NCBI RefSeq assembly: GCF_000513955.1
Contig: NZ_AZUZ01000028.1
Coordinates: 1 to 59,750, forward strand
Reading direction: 5' to 3'
Length of the DNA stretch: 59,750 bases
DNA from: Pseudoxanthomonas suwonensis J47
GTDB taxonomy: Bacteria; Pseudomonadota; Gammaproteobacteria; Xanthomonadales; Xanthomonadaceae
Part shown: one piece after another, positions 25,382 to 33,291 of the stretch
Layout of the letters: each line of letters starts with the position of its first letter
How positions within the stretch are numbered: the first letter of the stretch is position 1
Notes under the pieces: generated by a model
Told to the model about the DNA's origin: nothing
The model's input: the letters and a program-made list of their open reading frames with translations, nothing else
Databases searched by the model: none
Made by a program: the position numbers and the translations under genes

Positions 25382-27442
25382 ATGCTGGAACGTATCCAAG
25401 ACGCGCTGCGGCGCGATGCCGTCGACGAAGCGCTGGCCCTGGCCCAGGACTGGGCGGCCAGCGCCCCGGACGATGCGGTGGCGCAGCGCACCCTCGCGCT
25501 GGCCCTGGCCCGCGCCGGCGACCCGGCTGCCGCCCTGTTCGCGCTGGACCAGGCGATCCTGCTGGCGCCGGAGGACGCGGGCCTGCACTTCGAGCGCGCC
25601 AGCCTGCTGCTGCGCAGCGGCGGCGTCGACGAGGCCGGCGCGGCGCTGGCCCAGGGCCTGGAGCTGGATCCGAACCACCTGCCGTCCTACCTGGCCAAGG
25701 CCCACGTCGCCCTGGCCCGTGGCGACCTGGACGAGGCTGAGCGGCTGAGCCGCACCGCCGCCCGCATCGCCGCCGAGGACGATCCGCGCCTGCTCGGGCT
25801 GGACGCGCTGCTGGCCCTGCGCCGTGGCAACCCCGACCGCGCGCTGGCGCTGGCCTCATCGGCCAGCAAGGCGCTGCCGGACGATCCGCAGCTGCTGTCG
25901 GTGCTGGGCTTTGCCTACCTGGCCAAGTCCCACTGGGCCTTCGCCGAGCAGGCCTTCCGCAAGGTCTCCGCGCTGCTGCCGGACGCGCGCGCGCTGCAGC
26001 CGCTGCTGGCGCAGCTGGCCGCCGGGCAGGACCGCCACGAGGAGGCCGTCGAACTGCTCGCGCCGCTGCTGGACGACCCGAAGGTGTCCAACCCGTCGCT
26101 GCGCCGCCTCGCCGGTCTGTACGCGTTCCGCGCCGGCCGCGCGGAACAGGCGCTGGAACTGCTCCAGGAAAGCCTGCTGCACTCGCCGGACCGTTTCGTC
26201 CTGCAGGCGCTGATGCAGCTGTGGGCCCGCCGCGACGACCGCGCCGCGGCGCAGGCGACCCTCGAGGAAGCGCTGGCCCGGCATCCGCTGGTCAACGACC
26301 TGTGGGCGGTGCGCCTGTCGATGGAGGAACCGGGCAGCAAGGGCGGCGAGGCGGTGCTGTCGCGCTGGCTCGAGGCCCTGCCGGGCAGCGTGATGGCGCT
26401 GGAGACGGCGATGGTCGCGCGCGACCGCGCCGCCGACCTGGACGGGGCGATGCGCCTGGCGGAACGCCTGCTGGAAGTGCAGCCGGGACATGCGCTGGCC
26501 GAACAGTTCCTGGTCGAGGCACTGCTGCAGCGCGACCCCGATGCGGCCATCGCCCGCGCCCGCGCCATCGCCGCGCGCCCGCAGGATCCGGCCAGCCGCG
26601 CCGCGATGGGCAGCTGGGTCGGGCGCCTGCTCGATCGCGCGGGCCGCACCTCCGAGGCGGTGGCGCAATGGCAGTCGCTGCACGACGGCATGCGTGCTTC
26701 GCGCCTGGCCCTGCCTCCGCTGGCCCCGGCCGTCGAGGAGTGGCCGGCGCTGGCCACGCCCACCCCGGACGCGCCGCGTCCGATCCTGGTCTGGGGCCTG
26801 CCCGGCTCGGGCGTGGAACGGGTGGTGGACACGCTTGGCGCCGCGGTCCTGCGCGACCGCTACACCCCGCAGGCGCCGGAGGATCCGCTGCGCAGCCCGC
26901 AGGCCGCGCACGCGCTGCGCAACGGCAGCGCCGATCCGGCCGCGCTGGTCGCGCGCTGGCGCGAACAGCTGCCGGCCCGCGGCGCCGCCGGCGGCAACGC
27001 CGTCGACTGGCTGACCTGGTGGGACAACGCGCTGCTGCTGGCGCTGCGCCCGCACCTGCCCGAAGGCCTGCTGCTGGCGGTGGTCCGCGATCCGCGCGAC
27101 ATGCTGCTGGACTGGCTGGCCACCGGTTCGCCGGTGCCGCTGGCGCTGGAGAACCCCGAAGCGGCGGCCGAATGGCTGGCGCAGGGCCTGGAGCAGCTGG
27201 CCGACCTCGACGAGCAGGACCTGTACCCGCACGTGCTGCTGCGCGTGGACGGCATCGTCGATGCGCAGCAGGCGCTGGCCGAGGTGCTGGGCAAGGCCCT
27301 CGGCGGCCTCAAGCTGGCGCCGCCGCCGGCCGCGCAGCGGCGCCTGCCGCCGGGCCGCTGGCGCGCCTATGCCGACCAGCTCGCCGCGCCGTTCGCGCGG
27401 TTGACGCCGGTCGCCGTGCGCCTGGGCTACGTTGAATCCTGA
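25382..27442 (+). CDS. TPR protein fused to a sulfotransferase-like domain
   Basis: A 686-residue protein. Residues 1 to about 450 are tandem tetratricopeptide repeats (for example ALALARAGDPAAALFALDQA, AKAHVALARGDLDEAERLS). From about 465 there is a P-loop-like segment PILVWGLPGSGVERVVDTLG, which resembles the 5'-phosphosulfate loop of sulfotransferases, and near 565 VVRDPRDMLLDWL resembles their 3'-phosphate motif. No signal peptide is seen. Similar TPR-sulfotransferase fusions occur in proteobacteria; the loop here lacks the usual Arg/Lys-Ser-Gly-Thr, so activity is uncertain. Confidence 0.75.
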   Translation: MLERIQDALRRDAVDEALALAQDWAASAPDDAVAQRTLALALARAGDPAAALFALDQAILLAPEDAGLHFERASLLLRSGGVDEAGAALAQGLELDPNHLPSYLAKAHVALARGDLDEAERLSRTAARIAAEDDPRLLGLDALLALRRGNPDRALALASSASKALPDDPQLLSVLGFAYLAKSHWAFAEQAFRKVSALLPDARALQPLLAQLAAGQDRHEEAVELLAPLLDDPKVSNPSLRRLAGLYAFRAGRAEQALELLQESLLHSPDRFVLQALMQLWARRDDRAAAQATLEEALARHPLVNDLWAVRLSMEEPGSKGGEAVLSRWLEALPGSVMALETAMVARDRAADLDGAMRLAERLLEVQPGHALAEQFLVEALLQRDPDAAIARARAIAARPQDPASRAAMGSWVGRLLDRAGRTSEAVAQWQSLHDGMRASRLALPPLAPAVEEWPALATPTPDAPRPILVWGLPGSGVERVVDTLGAAVLRDRYTPQAPEDPLRSPQAAHALRNGSADPAALVARWREQLPARGAAGGNAVDWLTWWDNALLLALRPHLPEGLLLAVVRDPRDMLLDWLATGSPVPLALENPEAAAEWLAQGLEQLADLDEQDLYPHVLLRVDGIVDAQQALAEVLGKALGGLKLAPPPAAQRRLPPGRWRAYADQLAAPFARLTPVAVRLGYVES

Positions 27443-27461
27443 TCCCGCAGAGGAGCCACGC

Positions 27462-28076
27462 ATGCGTATCTGGAGTGACAGTTTCGAAGCGCGCGGCCCG
27501 ATCCCGGCCGAGTTCGCGATGGGCCAGCCCGACGGCTTCGCCGGCAACCGCAACCCGCACCTGGCCTGGGACGGCGTGCCCGAGGGCACCCGTTCCTTCG
27601 CCCTGCTGTGCATCGATCCGGACGCGCCGACGGTGCCGGAGACGGTGGGCCGCGAGGACCTGCAGATCCCGGTCGAGCAGCCGCGCGGCGACTTCATCCA
27701 CTGGGTGGTGGCCGACATCGCCGCCGACGTGCGCGAAATCGCCGCCGGCAGCTGCAGCGACGGCGTCACCACCGGCGGCAAGCAGCAGCCGGCCGGCCCC
27801 GCCGGTTCGCGCCAGGGCCTGAACGACTACACCGGCTGGTTCGCCGGCGATGCGCAGATGCGCGGCGACTACCTGGGTTACGACGGCCCGTATCCGCCGT
27901 TCAACGACCTGCGCGTGCACCGCTACTTCTTCCGCCTGTTCGCCCTGGACGTGCCGGCGCTGCAGCTGCCGGCGCGCTTCACCGCCGCCGACGTGCAGCG
28001 GGCGATGCAGGGCCACGTACTGGGCGAAGCCGCGGTGTACGGCACCTACACGCTCAACCAGGCGCTGCGCGGCTGA
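27462..28076 (+). CDS. YbhB/YbcL-family PEBP-like protein
   Basis: A 204-residue phosphatidylethanolamine-binding-protein-fold protein of the bacterial YbhB/YbcL family. Family segments are NRNPHLAWDGVPEGTRSFAL, DPDAP, FIHWVVADI and DYTGWFAGD-Y-GYDGPYPPFND with VHRYFFRLFAL. Molecular role is unknown. AGGAG precedes the ATG. In E. coli ybhB is next to bioA; here the gene leads directly into bioH and bioC with a 25-bp gap, a repeated association with biotin genes. Confidence 0.85.
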   Translation: MRIWSDSFEARGPIPAEFAMGQPDGFAGNRNPHLAWDGVPEGTRSFALLCIDPDAPTVPETVGREDLQIPVEQPRGDFIHWVVADIAADVREIAAGSCSDGVTTGGKQQPAGPAGSRQGLNDYTGWFAGDAQMRGDYLGYDGPYPPFNDLRVHRYFFRLFALDVPALQLPARFTAADVQRAMQGHVLGEAAVYGTYTLNQALRG

Positions 28077-28101
28077 GGCCGCGCGACGCCGCCGCGCACG
28101 C

Positions 28102-28866
28102 ATGCATATCGAAACCCTGGGCAGCGGCCCGGACCTGGTCCTGATCCACGGCTGGGCCCTGCACGGCGGCGTGTTCGCGCCGCTGGCCGAACGCCTGGCG
28201 CCGCATTTCCGCCTGCACCTGGTGGACCTGCCAGGCCACGGCCTGAGCCGCGATCCGGACGAACGCCTCGACCTGGCCCTGGTCGCCAGCACGATCGCCG
28301 CGCGCACGCCGCCGGCGATCTGGCTGGGCTGGTCGCTGGGCGGGCTGTTCGCGCTGCGCGCGGCGGCGACGCTGCCGACCGTGCGCGGGCTGGTGATGGT
28401 CGCGGCGACGCCGCGCTTCGTGCACGGCGAGGACTGGCCTCATGCGGTGCCGCGCGAGGTATTCGAGCGCTTCGGCCACGACCTCGCCGAAGACTATGCC
28501 GGGACCCTCGACCGCTTCATCGCCCTGGACACTCTCGGTTCCGAGCACGGCCGCGCCGAACTGAAGGCCCTGCGCGAACTGCTGCGCGCGCGCGGCGAGC
28601 CGGACCCACAGGCGCTGCGCGACGGCCTGGCCCTGCTCGATGGCACCGACCTGCGCCGCAGCCTGCCGCGCCTGGCCGTGCCCAGCCTGTGGCTGGCCGG
28701 CCGCCGCGACCGCCTGGTCGATCCGCGCGGCATGGCCGCCGCCGCGGCCCTGGCGCCGCAGTCGCGCTTCGTCGAACTGGCTGGCGCCGGGCACGCACCG
28801 TTCCTCGGCCATGTGGACGCGGTCGCGGCGGAGCTGCGCGCTTTCGCCGACAATGGCGCCCCCTGA
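28102..28866 (+). CDS. bioH: Pimeloyl-ACP methyl ester esterase BioH
   Basis: A 254-residue alpha/beta hydrolase with nucleophile Ser78 in GWSLGG, an acid in GRRDRLVDP near 205 and His231 in GAGHAPFLGH, matching the E. coli BioH triad layout. BioH removes the methyl ester from pimeloyl-ACP, closing the acyl-chain stage of biotin synthesis. The overlap with bioC, which adds the methyl group, supports the call strongly. No ribosome binding site is clear before the ATG. Confidence 0.9.
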   Translation: MHIETLGSGPDLVLIHGWALHGGVFAPLAERLAPHFRLHLVDLPGHGLSRDPDERLDLALVASTIAARTPPAIWLGWSLGGLFALRAAATLPTVRGLVMVAATPRFVHGEDWPHAVPREVFERFGHDLAEDYAGTLDRFIALDTLGSEHGRAELKALRELLRARGEPDPQALRDGLALLDGTDLRRSLPRLAVPSLWLAGRRDRLVDPRGMAAAAALAPQSRFVELAGAGHAPFLGHVDAVAAELRAFADNGAP

Positions 28867-29770
28867 CGTCGCCGTGCCCCCCATGGACCCGCTGTTCGAC
28901 CCCCGCCACGTGCGCCGCGCCTTCTCGCGCGCCGCCGCCGGCTACGACGCGGCCGCGGCGCTGCAGGCCGAGGTGCGCACGCGCCTGCTCGGTTCGCTCG
29001 ACTACCTCGACGACCGCCAGCCGGAAGTCGTGCTCGACGTCGGCAGCGGCACCGGCCACGCTTCCGCCGCGATCCGCAAGCGCTGGCCGAAGGCGCGGGT
29101 GATCGCGCTGGACCTGGCCCTGCCGATGCTGCGCGAGGCCAGGCGCCAGGCCGGCTGGTGGAAGCCGTTCGCGCGCGTGTGCGCCGATGCGCGCGCGCTG
29201 CCGCTGGCCGAAGGCAGCGTCGACGTGATCTTCAGCAACCTGTGCCTGCAGTGGGTCGACGACCTGCCGGCGGTGTTCGCCGGCTTCCGCCGCGTGCTCA
29301 AGCCCGAGGGCCTGCTGCTGTGCTCGAGCTTCGGCCCGGAGACGCTGTCCGAACTGCGCGGCGCCTTCGCCGCGGCCGACGATGCGCCGCACGTGAGCCC
29401 GTTCGCCTCGATCGCCCAGTTCGGCGACGCGCTGATGGCGGCCGGTTTCCGCGATCCGGTGGTGGACCGCGACATGTTCACCCTGACCTATCCGGACCTG
29501 CCGGCGCTGATGCGCGAACTGCGCGCGATCGGCGCGACCAACGCGCTGGCCTCGCGCCGGCGCAGCCTCACCGGGCGCGCGCGTTTCGCCGCCGCGGCCG
29601 CGGCCTACGAGCCGCTGCGCGACGCCGACGGACGCCTGCCCAGCACCTGGGAAGTGATCTACGCGCAGGCCTGGGCGCCGGCCCCGGGTGCGCCGATCCG
29701 CGAGGGCGGCCACGAGATCGCGGCGGTGCCGCTGTCGAAGATCCCGATCCGCCGCCGTAACAATCCCTGA
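28853..29770 (+). CDS. bioC: Malonyl-ACP O-methyltransferase BioC
   Basis: A 305-residue class I SAM-dependent methyltransferase that masks malonyl-ACP at the start of pimelate assembly. Seen: DPRHVRRAFSRAAAGYDAAA, the SAM loop VLDVGSGTGHAS near 60, and IFSNLCLQWVDDLP, all characteristic of BioC. The ATG at 28853 overlaps the bioH stop by 14 bases; an alternative in-frame ATG at 28883 gives the more family-like N-terminus MDPLFDPRH. Neither has a clear ribosome binding site, so coupling to bioH is likely. Confidence 0.9.
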   Translation: MAPPDVAVPPMDPLFDPRHVRRAFSRAAAGYDAAAALQAEVRTRLLGSLDYLDDRQPEVVLDVGSGTGHASAAIRKRWPKARVIALDLALPMLREARRQAGWWKPFARVCADARALPLAEGSVDVIFSNLCLQWVDDLPAVFAGFRRVLKPEGLLLCSSFGPETLSELRGAFAAADDAPHVSPFASIAQFGDALMAAGFRDPVVDRDMFTLTYPDLPALMRELRAIGATNALASRRRSLTGRARFAAAAAAYEPLRDADGRLPSTWEVIYAQAWAPAPGAPIREGGHEIAAVPLSKIPIRRRNNP

Positions 29771-29838
29771 GCCCTGCGGCTCCGCAAGCCCATCGCACGC
29801 GCTCCGCCTGTCCGGGCTACGGGCTCTTGCGAATCTGC

Positions 29839-29859
29839 AATCCCGAATCCCGAATCCCG
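29839..29859. repeat. Three tandem copies of AATCCCG
   Basis: AATCCCG occurs three times head to tail in the gap between convergent bioC and the SnoaL-like gene. Short GAATCCC-type tandem runs recur in xanthomonad intergenic DNA (general knowledge). No function is evident. Confidence 0.7.
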
Positions 29860-29863
29860 GCTC

Positions 29864-30292
29864 TCACCCCGCAACCTGCGCGATCCAGTCCTGCAGGTTG
29901 TAGTAGTTGCTGACCCGGGCGATGCGGTCGTCGCGGATGTCGAAGAACGCGCCACCGGGCAGCACGTACTTCTGGCCTCGCGCCGGCGGCAGGCCTTCGT
30001 CGTCGCGCAGGTACTCGCCATGGACCACGTACTCGGCGGCGGCGCGATCGCCGTCCTGGGTCGCCATCACCACGATGTCGCGCAGCTGCTCGCGGTAGCT
30101 GGCGTCCATGCGCTGCATGAAGGCGGCGAACGCGTCCCTGCCGGTCTCGCGCGCACCCTGGTTGAGGTCGTGGACGACGTCGTCGGCGAGCAGCGCGAGC
30201 ATCGCCTCGCGGTCGCCGCGGTTGAACGCGGCGTAGTAGGCGAGCACCAGCTCGATCGCGCGGTCCTGGCGGCGGGTGCCGTCGATCTTCAT
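29864..30292 (-). CDS. SnoaL/ketosteroid isomerase-like (NTF2-fold) protein
   Basis: A 142-residue protein with the NTF2-like fold pattern: an N-terminal helix AIELVLAYYAAFNRGDREAMLALL, cut to YYAAFNRGDREAM, then DDVVHDLNQG, GRDAFAAFMQ and GGAFFDIRDDRIARVSNYYN. Members include isomerases and small-molecule binding proteins. The specific role is unknown. It lies 55 bp downstream of the ElyC-like gene on the same strand, so they may share a transcript. Confidence 0.82.
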   Translation of the reverse strand: MKIDGTRRQDRAIELVLAYYAAFNRGDREAMLALLADDVVHDLNQGARETGRDAFAAFMQRMDASYREQLRDIVVMATQDGDRAAAEYVVHGEYLRDDEGLPPARGQKYVLPGGAFFDIRDDRIARVSNYYNLQDWIAQVAG

Positions 30293-30347
30293 CGGGGAAT
30301 TCCGGTTCTGCGGGGGCGGCCATGATACGCCGCGGCAGCGCGCGGGA

Positions 30348-30962
30348 TCAGTCGCGCAGCACCAGGTCGCGGTGGAAGAAATAGACCTCCTGCAGCAGGA
30401 AGCGCCACTGCGTCTGCACCGTGCGGAAGCGGGTGCTGGGCGTGGGCGAGCCGACCGCGTCGATGCCCAGCCGCCGAGACAGCCGCAGCGCGCGCGCCAT
30501 ATGCAGCGGGTCGCTGACCACGATCACCCGGTGCAGGTCGTTCTGCTGCATCAGCATGCGCGCCTGCAGCAGGTTCTCGCGGGTATTGCGCGAGGCCGAT
30601 TCGATCAGGATCGCCGACTCGGGAATGCCCTGCTGCAGCGCGTAGCGGCGCGCCACCTGCGATTCGGCGAACGGTGCGCCATTGCCGTAGCCGCCGGTGA
30701 ACACCAGCACCGGCGCGTAGCCGCGGCGGTACAGGTCCAGGCCGTGGCGGATGCGTTCGCGGAACACCGGCGAGGGATTCTTGTGGTACGCGGCGGCGCC
30801 GAGCACGATGATCGCGTCGGCGCGCGTGGCCTGGTCGCGCTGGCCGACCCAGACGATCCAGGCGGCCACGCCGGCGAGCCACAGCACCGCCAGCAGCGCC
30901 AGCCGCCACAGCCAGCCGAAGAAGCCGCGCCGCGCCTTGCGGCCGCGGCTCAGCCGTGCCAC
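30348..30962 (-). CDS. YdcF/ElyC/SanA-family (DUF218) envelope protein
   Basis: A 204-residue protein with one N-terminal membrane helix (about 16-40) and a DUF218 domain outside the membrane: DAIIVLGAAAYHKNPSPVF, VLVFTGGYGNGAPFAES, ESASRNTRENL and VIVVSDPLHMARA. ElyC and SanA relatives affect peptidoglycan and envelope barrier function. The start is GTG at 30962, which overlaps the end of the PLP dehydratase gene by 13 bases and implies co-translation. Confidence 0.85.
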   Translation of the reverse strand: MARLSRGRKARRGFFGWLWRLALLAVLWLAGVAAWIVWVGQRDQATRADAIIVLGAAAYHKNPSPVFRERIRHGLDLYRRGYAPVLVFTGGYGNGAPFAESQVARRYALQQGIPESAILIESASRNTRENLLQARMLMQQNDLHRVIVVSDPLHMARALRLSRRLGIDAVGSPTPSTRFRTVQTQWRFLLQEVYFFHRDLVLRD

Positions 30963-31906
30963 GGCAATGCCCCCAGGTCGACGTTGCCGCCGGTGAAGAC
31001 CACGCCGACGCGCTGGCCGGCGAAGCGCGCCGGCTGCGCCAGCACCGCGGCCAGGGCGATCGCCGAGGACGGTTCGACGACCTGCTTGAGCACCTGCCAG
31101 GCCAGCTGCATCGCCGCGACCGTGGCCGCGTCGTCGACCACCACGACCTCGGTGCCCCAGGCGCGGAGCAGGGCGAAGTTGGGCGCGCCGAGGGTGGCGC
31201 GCAGGCCATCGCAGACGGTATCGGGGACCAGGTCGGTCTGGCGTTCGCCGGTGGCCAGCGAACGGGCGGTGTCGTCGGCGCCGGCCGGTTCGGCCAGCAC
31301 CAGCCGGCAGCCCGGCGCGACCGCGGCCAGCGCCAGCGCGGTGCCCGCGGCCAGGCCGCCGCCGCCCACCGGCACCACGATCGTGTTCAGCGCACCGGCC
31401 TGGCCGACCAGCTCGACCGTCGCCGTGCCCTGGCCGGCGATCACCCGCGCGTCGGCGTAGGGATGGACCAGCTGCGCGCCGGTCCCGGCCTGGATGCGCG
31501 TGCAGGTCGCCTCGCGCGCGGCCAGGGTGGGTTCGCAGCGCCAGACGGTGGCGCCATGGCGTTCGATGTTGGCCAGCTTGGCCGCCACCGCGCCCTCGGG
31601 CACGACCACGTGGCAGGGAATCCCGCGGCTGCGCGCGGCCAGCGCCAGCGCCGCGCCGTGGTTGCCGGAGGAGTGGGTGACCACGCCGCGGGCGGCCTCC
31701 TCACCGGACAGCGACCACACGGCGTTGCAGGCGCCGCGGAACTTGAAGGCGCCGCCGCGCTGCAGGTGTTCGGCCTTGAAGTGCAGTTCGCAGCCGGCCA
31801 TGCCGTCGAGCACGCGCGAACGCAGCACCGGGGTGACGCTGGCATGGCCGGCAATCCGGGCAGCGGCGGCGAGGACGTCGTCGGCAACGGGAAGGTCGAC
31901 TGGCAT
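30950..31906 (-). CDS. PLP-dependent threonine/serine dehydratase or serine racemase-like
   Basis: A 318-residue fold-type II PLP enzyme. The Schiff-base lysine is in AFKFRGACNA near 55, followed by the substrate loop THSSGNHGAALA near 83 and the glycine-rich phosphate loop PVGGGGLAAG near 180. It lacks the C-terminal ACT regulatory domain of biosynthetic IlvA, so it fits catabolic threonine dehydratase or serine/threo-hydroxyaspartate racemase-dehydratases. Substrate choice cannot be settled here. First gene of a leftward group with the ElyC-like and SnoaL-like genes. Confidence 0.87.
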   Translation of the reverse strand: MPVDLPVADDVLAAAARIAGHASVTPVLRSRVLDGMAGCELHFKAEHLQRGGAFKFRGACNAVWSLSGEEAARGVVTHSSGNHGAALALAARSRGIPCHVVVPEGAVAAKLANIERHGATVWRCEPTLAAREATCTRIQAGTGAQLVHPYADARVIAGQGTATVELVGQAGALNTIVVPVGGGGLAAGTALALAAVAPGCRLVLAEPAGADDTARSLATGERQTDLVPDTVCDGLRATLGAPNFALLRAWGTEVVVVDDAATVAAMQLAWQVLKQVVEPSSAIALAAVLAQPARFAGQRVGVVFTGGNVDLGALPWHG

Positions 31907-32045
31907 GGGCCAAGGTTAACGTATCGACTACGGCGGGGGCCTGTCATCGCGTGGCGGCACGGCGGGGGGGCGCCCGGACGGGTTAAGCACGGATTCAAAG
32001 CGCCGCCGCGAAGCTGGCCATCCAAGCCCGAGGGGGGGACTGCCC

Positions 32046-32852
32046 ATGAAACTGCGAGTGTTGACCGGCCTGGCGTGCGCGCTGGCCCTGGCGGGTTGCA
32101 CCACCTACGGGTATGTGGACGACGGCGGCGGTTACTACACCGGCTACGACTACTCCGGCTACGGCACGGTCTACGGCGGCTACGGCTATAGCTATGGTTA
32201 CGGCGTGCCCTACGCTTACCGCTACCGGCCGGGCTGGTCGTTCGGCCTCGGCTACGGCCATCCCTCCTACTACTACGGGTACGGCTACCCGGGTTACTAC
32301 TACCGGCCGCCGCACTACCACCCGCATGCGCCTGCGCCGCCGAGGCCCGGCCACCACGGCGGCGACCATGACGGCCGCCCCGACCGGCCGCCGCCGACGG
32401 CCGGCAACACGCCGCCCCCGCTCAACCGCGCGCCCTGGCGCGACCTGGAGCGGCTGCGCCGTGGCAGCGAGGAAGACCAGCCGCGGCGTCGCCCGCAACC
32501 GGGGACCCGCAGCATCGCTGGTCCGCAACCGGGCATGAGCGGTGGCCCGGGGCCGGGCACGGGCGGCAGCGTGCGACCGGTGCCGCCGACCGGCACCTAT
32601 TACCGCGTCGATCCGCCGCAGGGCGGCACCGACACCGCGGTCCGCCGCCGCTTCCCGGGCAACGGCGGCAACGTCGCACCGGTGGCGACGCGCCCGGTCT
32701 CGCCGCAGCCGCAGCCCCGCAGCAGCGGCGGCGAGTTCCGCCAGGCGCCCCGCAGCAACGCGGCGCCACGCAGCGCCCCGGCCCCGCGACCGGCGCCCAG
32801 CGGCAGCTCGCGACCTCAGCGTAGTGGGACGCGCGACACGAATGAGCCCTGA
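32046..32852 (+). CDS. Gly/Tyr-rich, then Pro/Arg-rich lipoprotein
   Basis: A 268-residue protein with a lipobox (ALALAGC, Cys18). Residues about 20-88 are dominated by Gly-Tyr repeats (GYGYSYGYG, YYYGYGYPGYYY); residues 90-120 are Pro/His-rich; the rest is disordered, rich in Pro, Arg, Ser and Gly. No domain is recognised. Low complexity suggests a surface or matrix-like role, which is inference. It stands alone, followed by 150 bp and a strong terminator. Confidence 0.8.
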   Translation: MKLRVLTGLACALALAGCTTYGYVDDGGGYYTGYDYSGYGTVYGGYGYSYGYGVPYAYRYRPGWSFGLGYGHPSYYYGYGYPGYYYRPPHYHPHAPAPPRPGHHGGDHDGRPDRPPPTAGNTPPPLNRAPWRDLERLRRGSEEDQPRRRPQPGTRSIAGPQPGMSGGPGPGTGGSVRPVPPTGTYYRVDPPQGGTDTAVRRRFPGNGGNVAPVATRPVSPQPQPRSSGGEFRQAPRSNAAPRSAPAPRPAPSGSSRPQRSGTRDTNEP

Positions 32853-33008
32853 AAAAGCGCTTGCGTTGCCGGGTCGGTGGTCGCAAGCTTAGCCCGCAAC
32901 GTGACAGGGCACGTCAGCTTCTGACCTGCCCGGCAAGTCCATGTCGATGTCCGGCAGGGAAATCTGGATCCCCCCTGTTCCGGCCCTGTCGGACATCGGC
33001 GCCCCCAA

Positions 33009-33043
33009 GACAGCCCGGTCCCCTGGCCGGGCTGTCGTTTTTT
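33009..33043 (+). terminator. Rho-independent terminator after the Gly/Tyr-rich lipoprotein gene
   Basis: GACAGCCCGG (33009-33018) pairs perfectly with CCGGGCTGTC (33027-33036), and six T residues follow at 33038-33043. It is a classical intrinsic terminator for rightward transcription. Confidence 0.92.
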
Positions 33044-33076
33044 GTGGCCCCGGTCACGGTTTGGCTGGCGCCAGGC

Positions 33077-33113
33077 AAAAAACGGGGCCGGCAGTCCCCC
33101 GACTGCCGGCCCC
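33077..33113 (-). terminator. Strong leftward-facing intrinsic terminator
   Basis: A 13-bp perfect stem (33084-33096 with 33101-33113, loop CCCC) is followed on the minus strand by CG-free TTTTTT (33082-33077, after one G). Rightward transcripts would see no U-run. There is no leftward gene upstream of it; mnmG to its right runs rightward. It may end an unannotated leftward transcript. Confidence 0.8.
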
Positions 33114-33291
33114 TCGGCTTCCCCATCGCGCGCGTGGCTGGCCCCTGTTCCAATTCCAGCCCGCGCCCCCGACGCATTGCCGCGATGGGTGCACGTGATG
33201 GTTACCGCAGGAAGCGTGCCAAGTCCACGGACACCCCCGGGCGTAGAATTGCCGCCCAGCGCCGCCCCCCAGGGCGCTTCCCGGAACCCGC

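Larger units (their letters stand above)
32853..33291. other. Gene-free 439-bp region with two opposed terminators
   Basis: No protein frame is convincing here. The region holds a rightward terminator (33009-33043), a leftward-facing terminator (33077-33113) and a stretch up to the mnmG start with no clear promoter for mnmG. See the findings for the possible small RNA. Confidence 0.6.
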
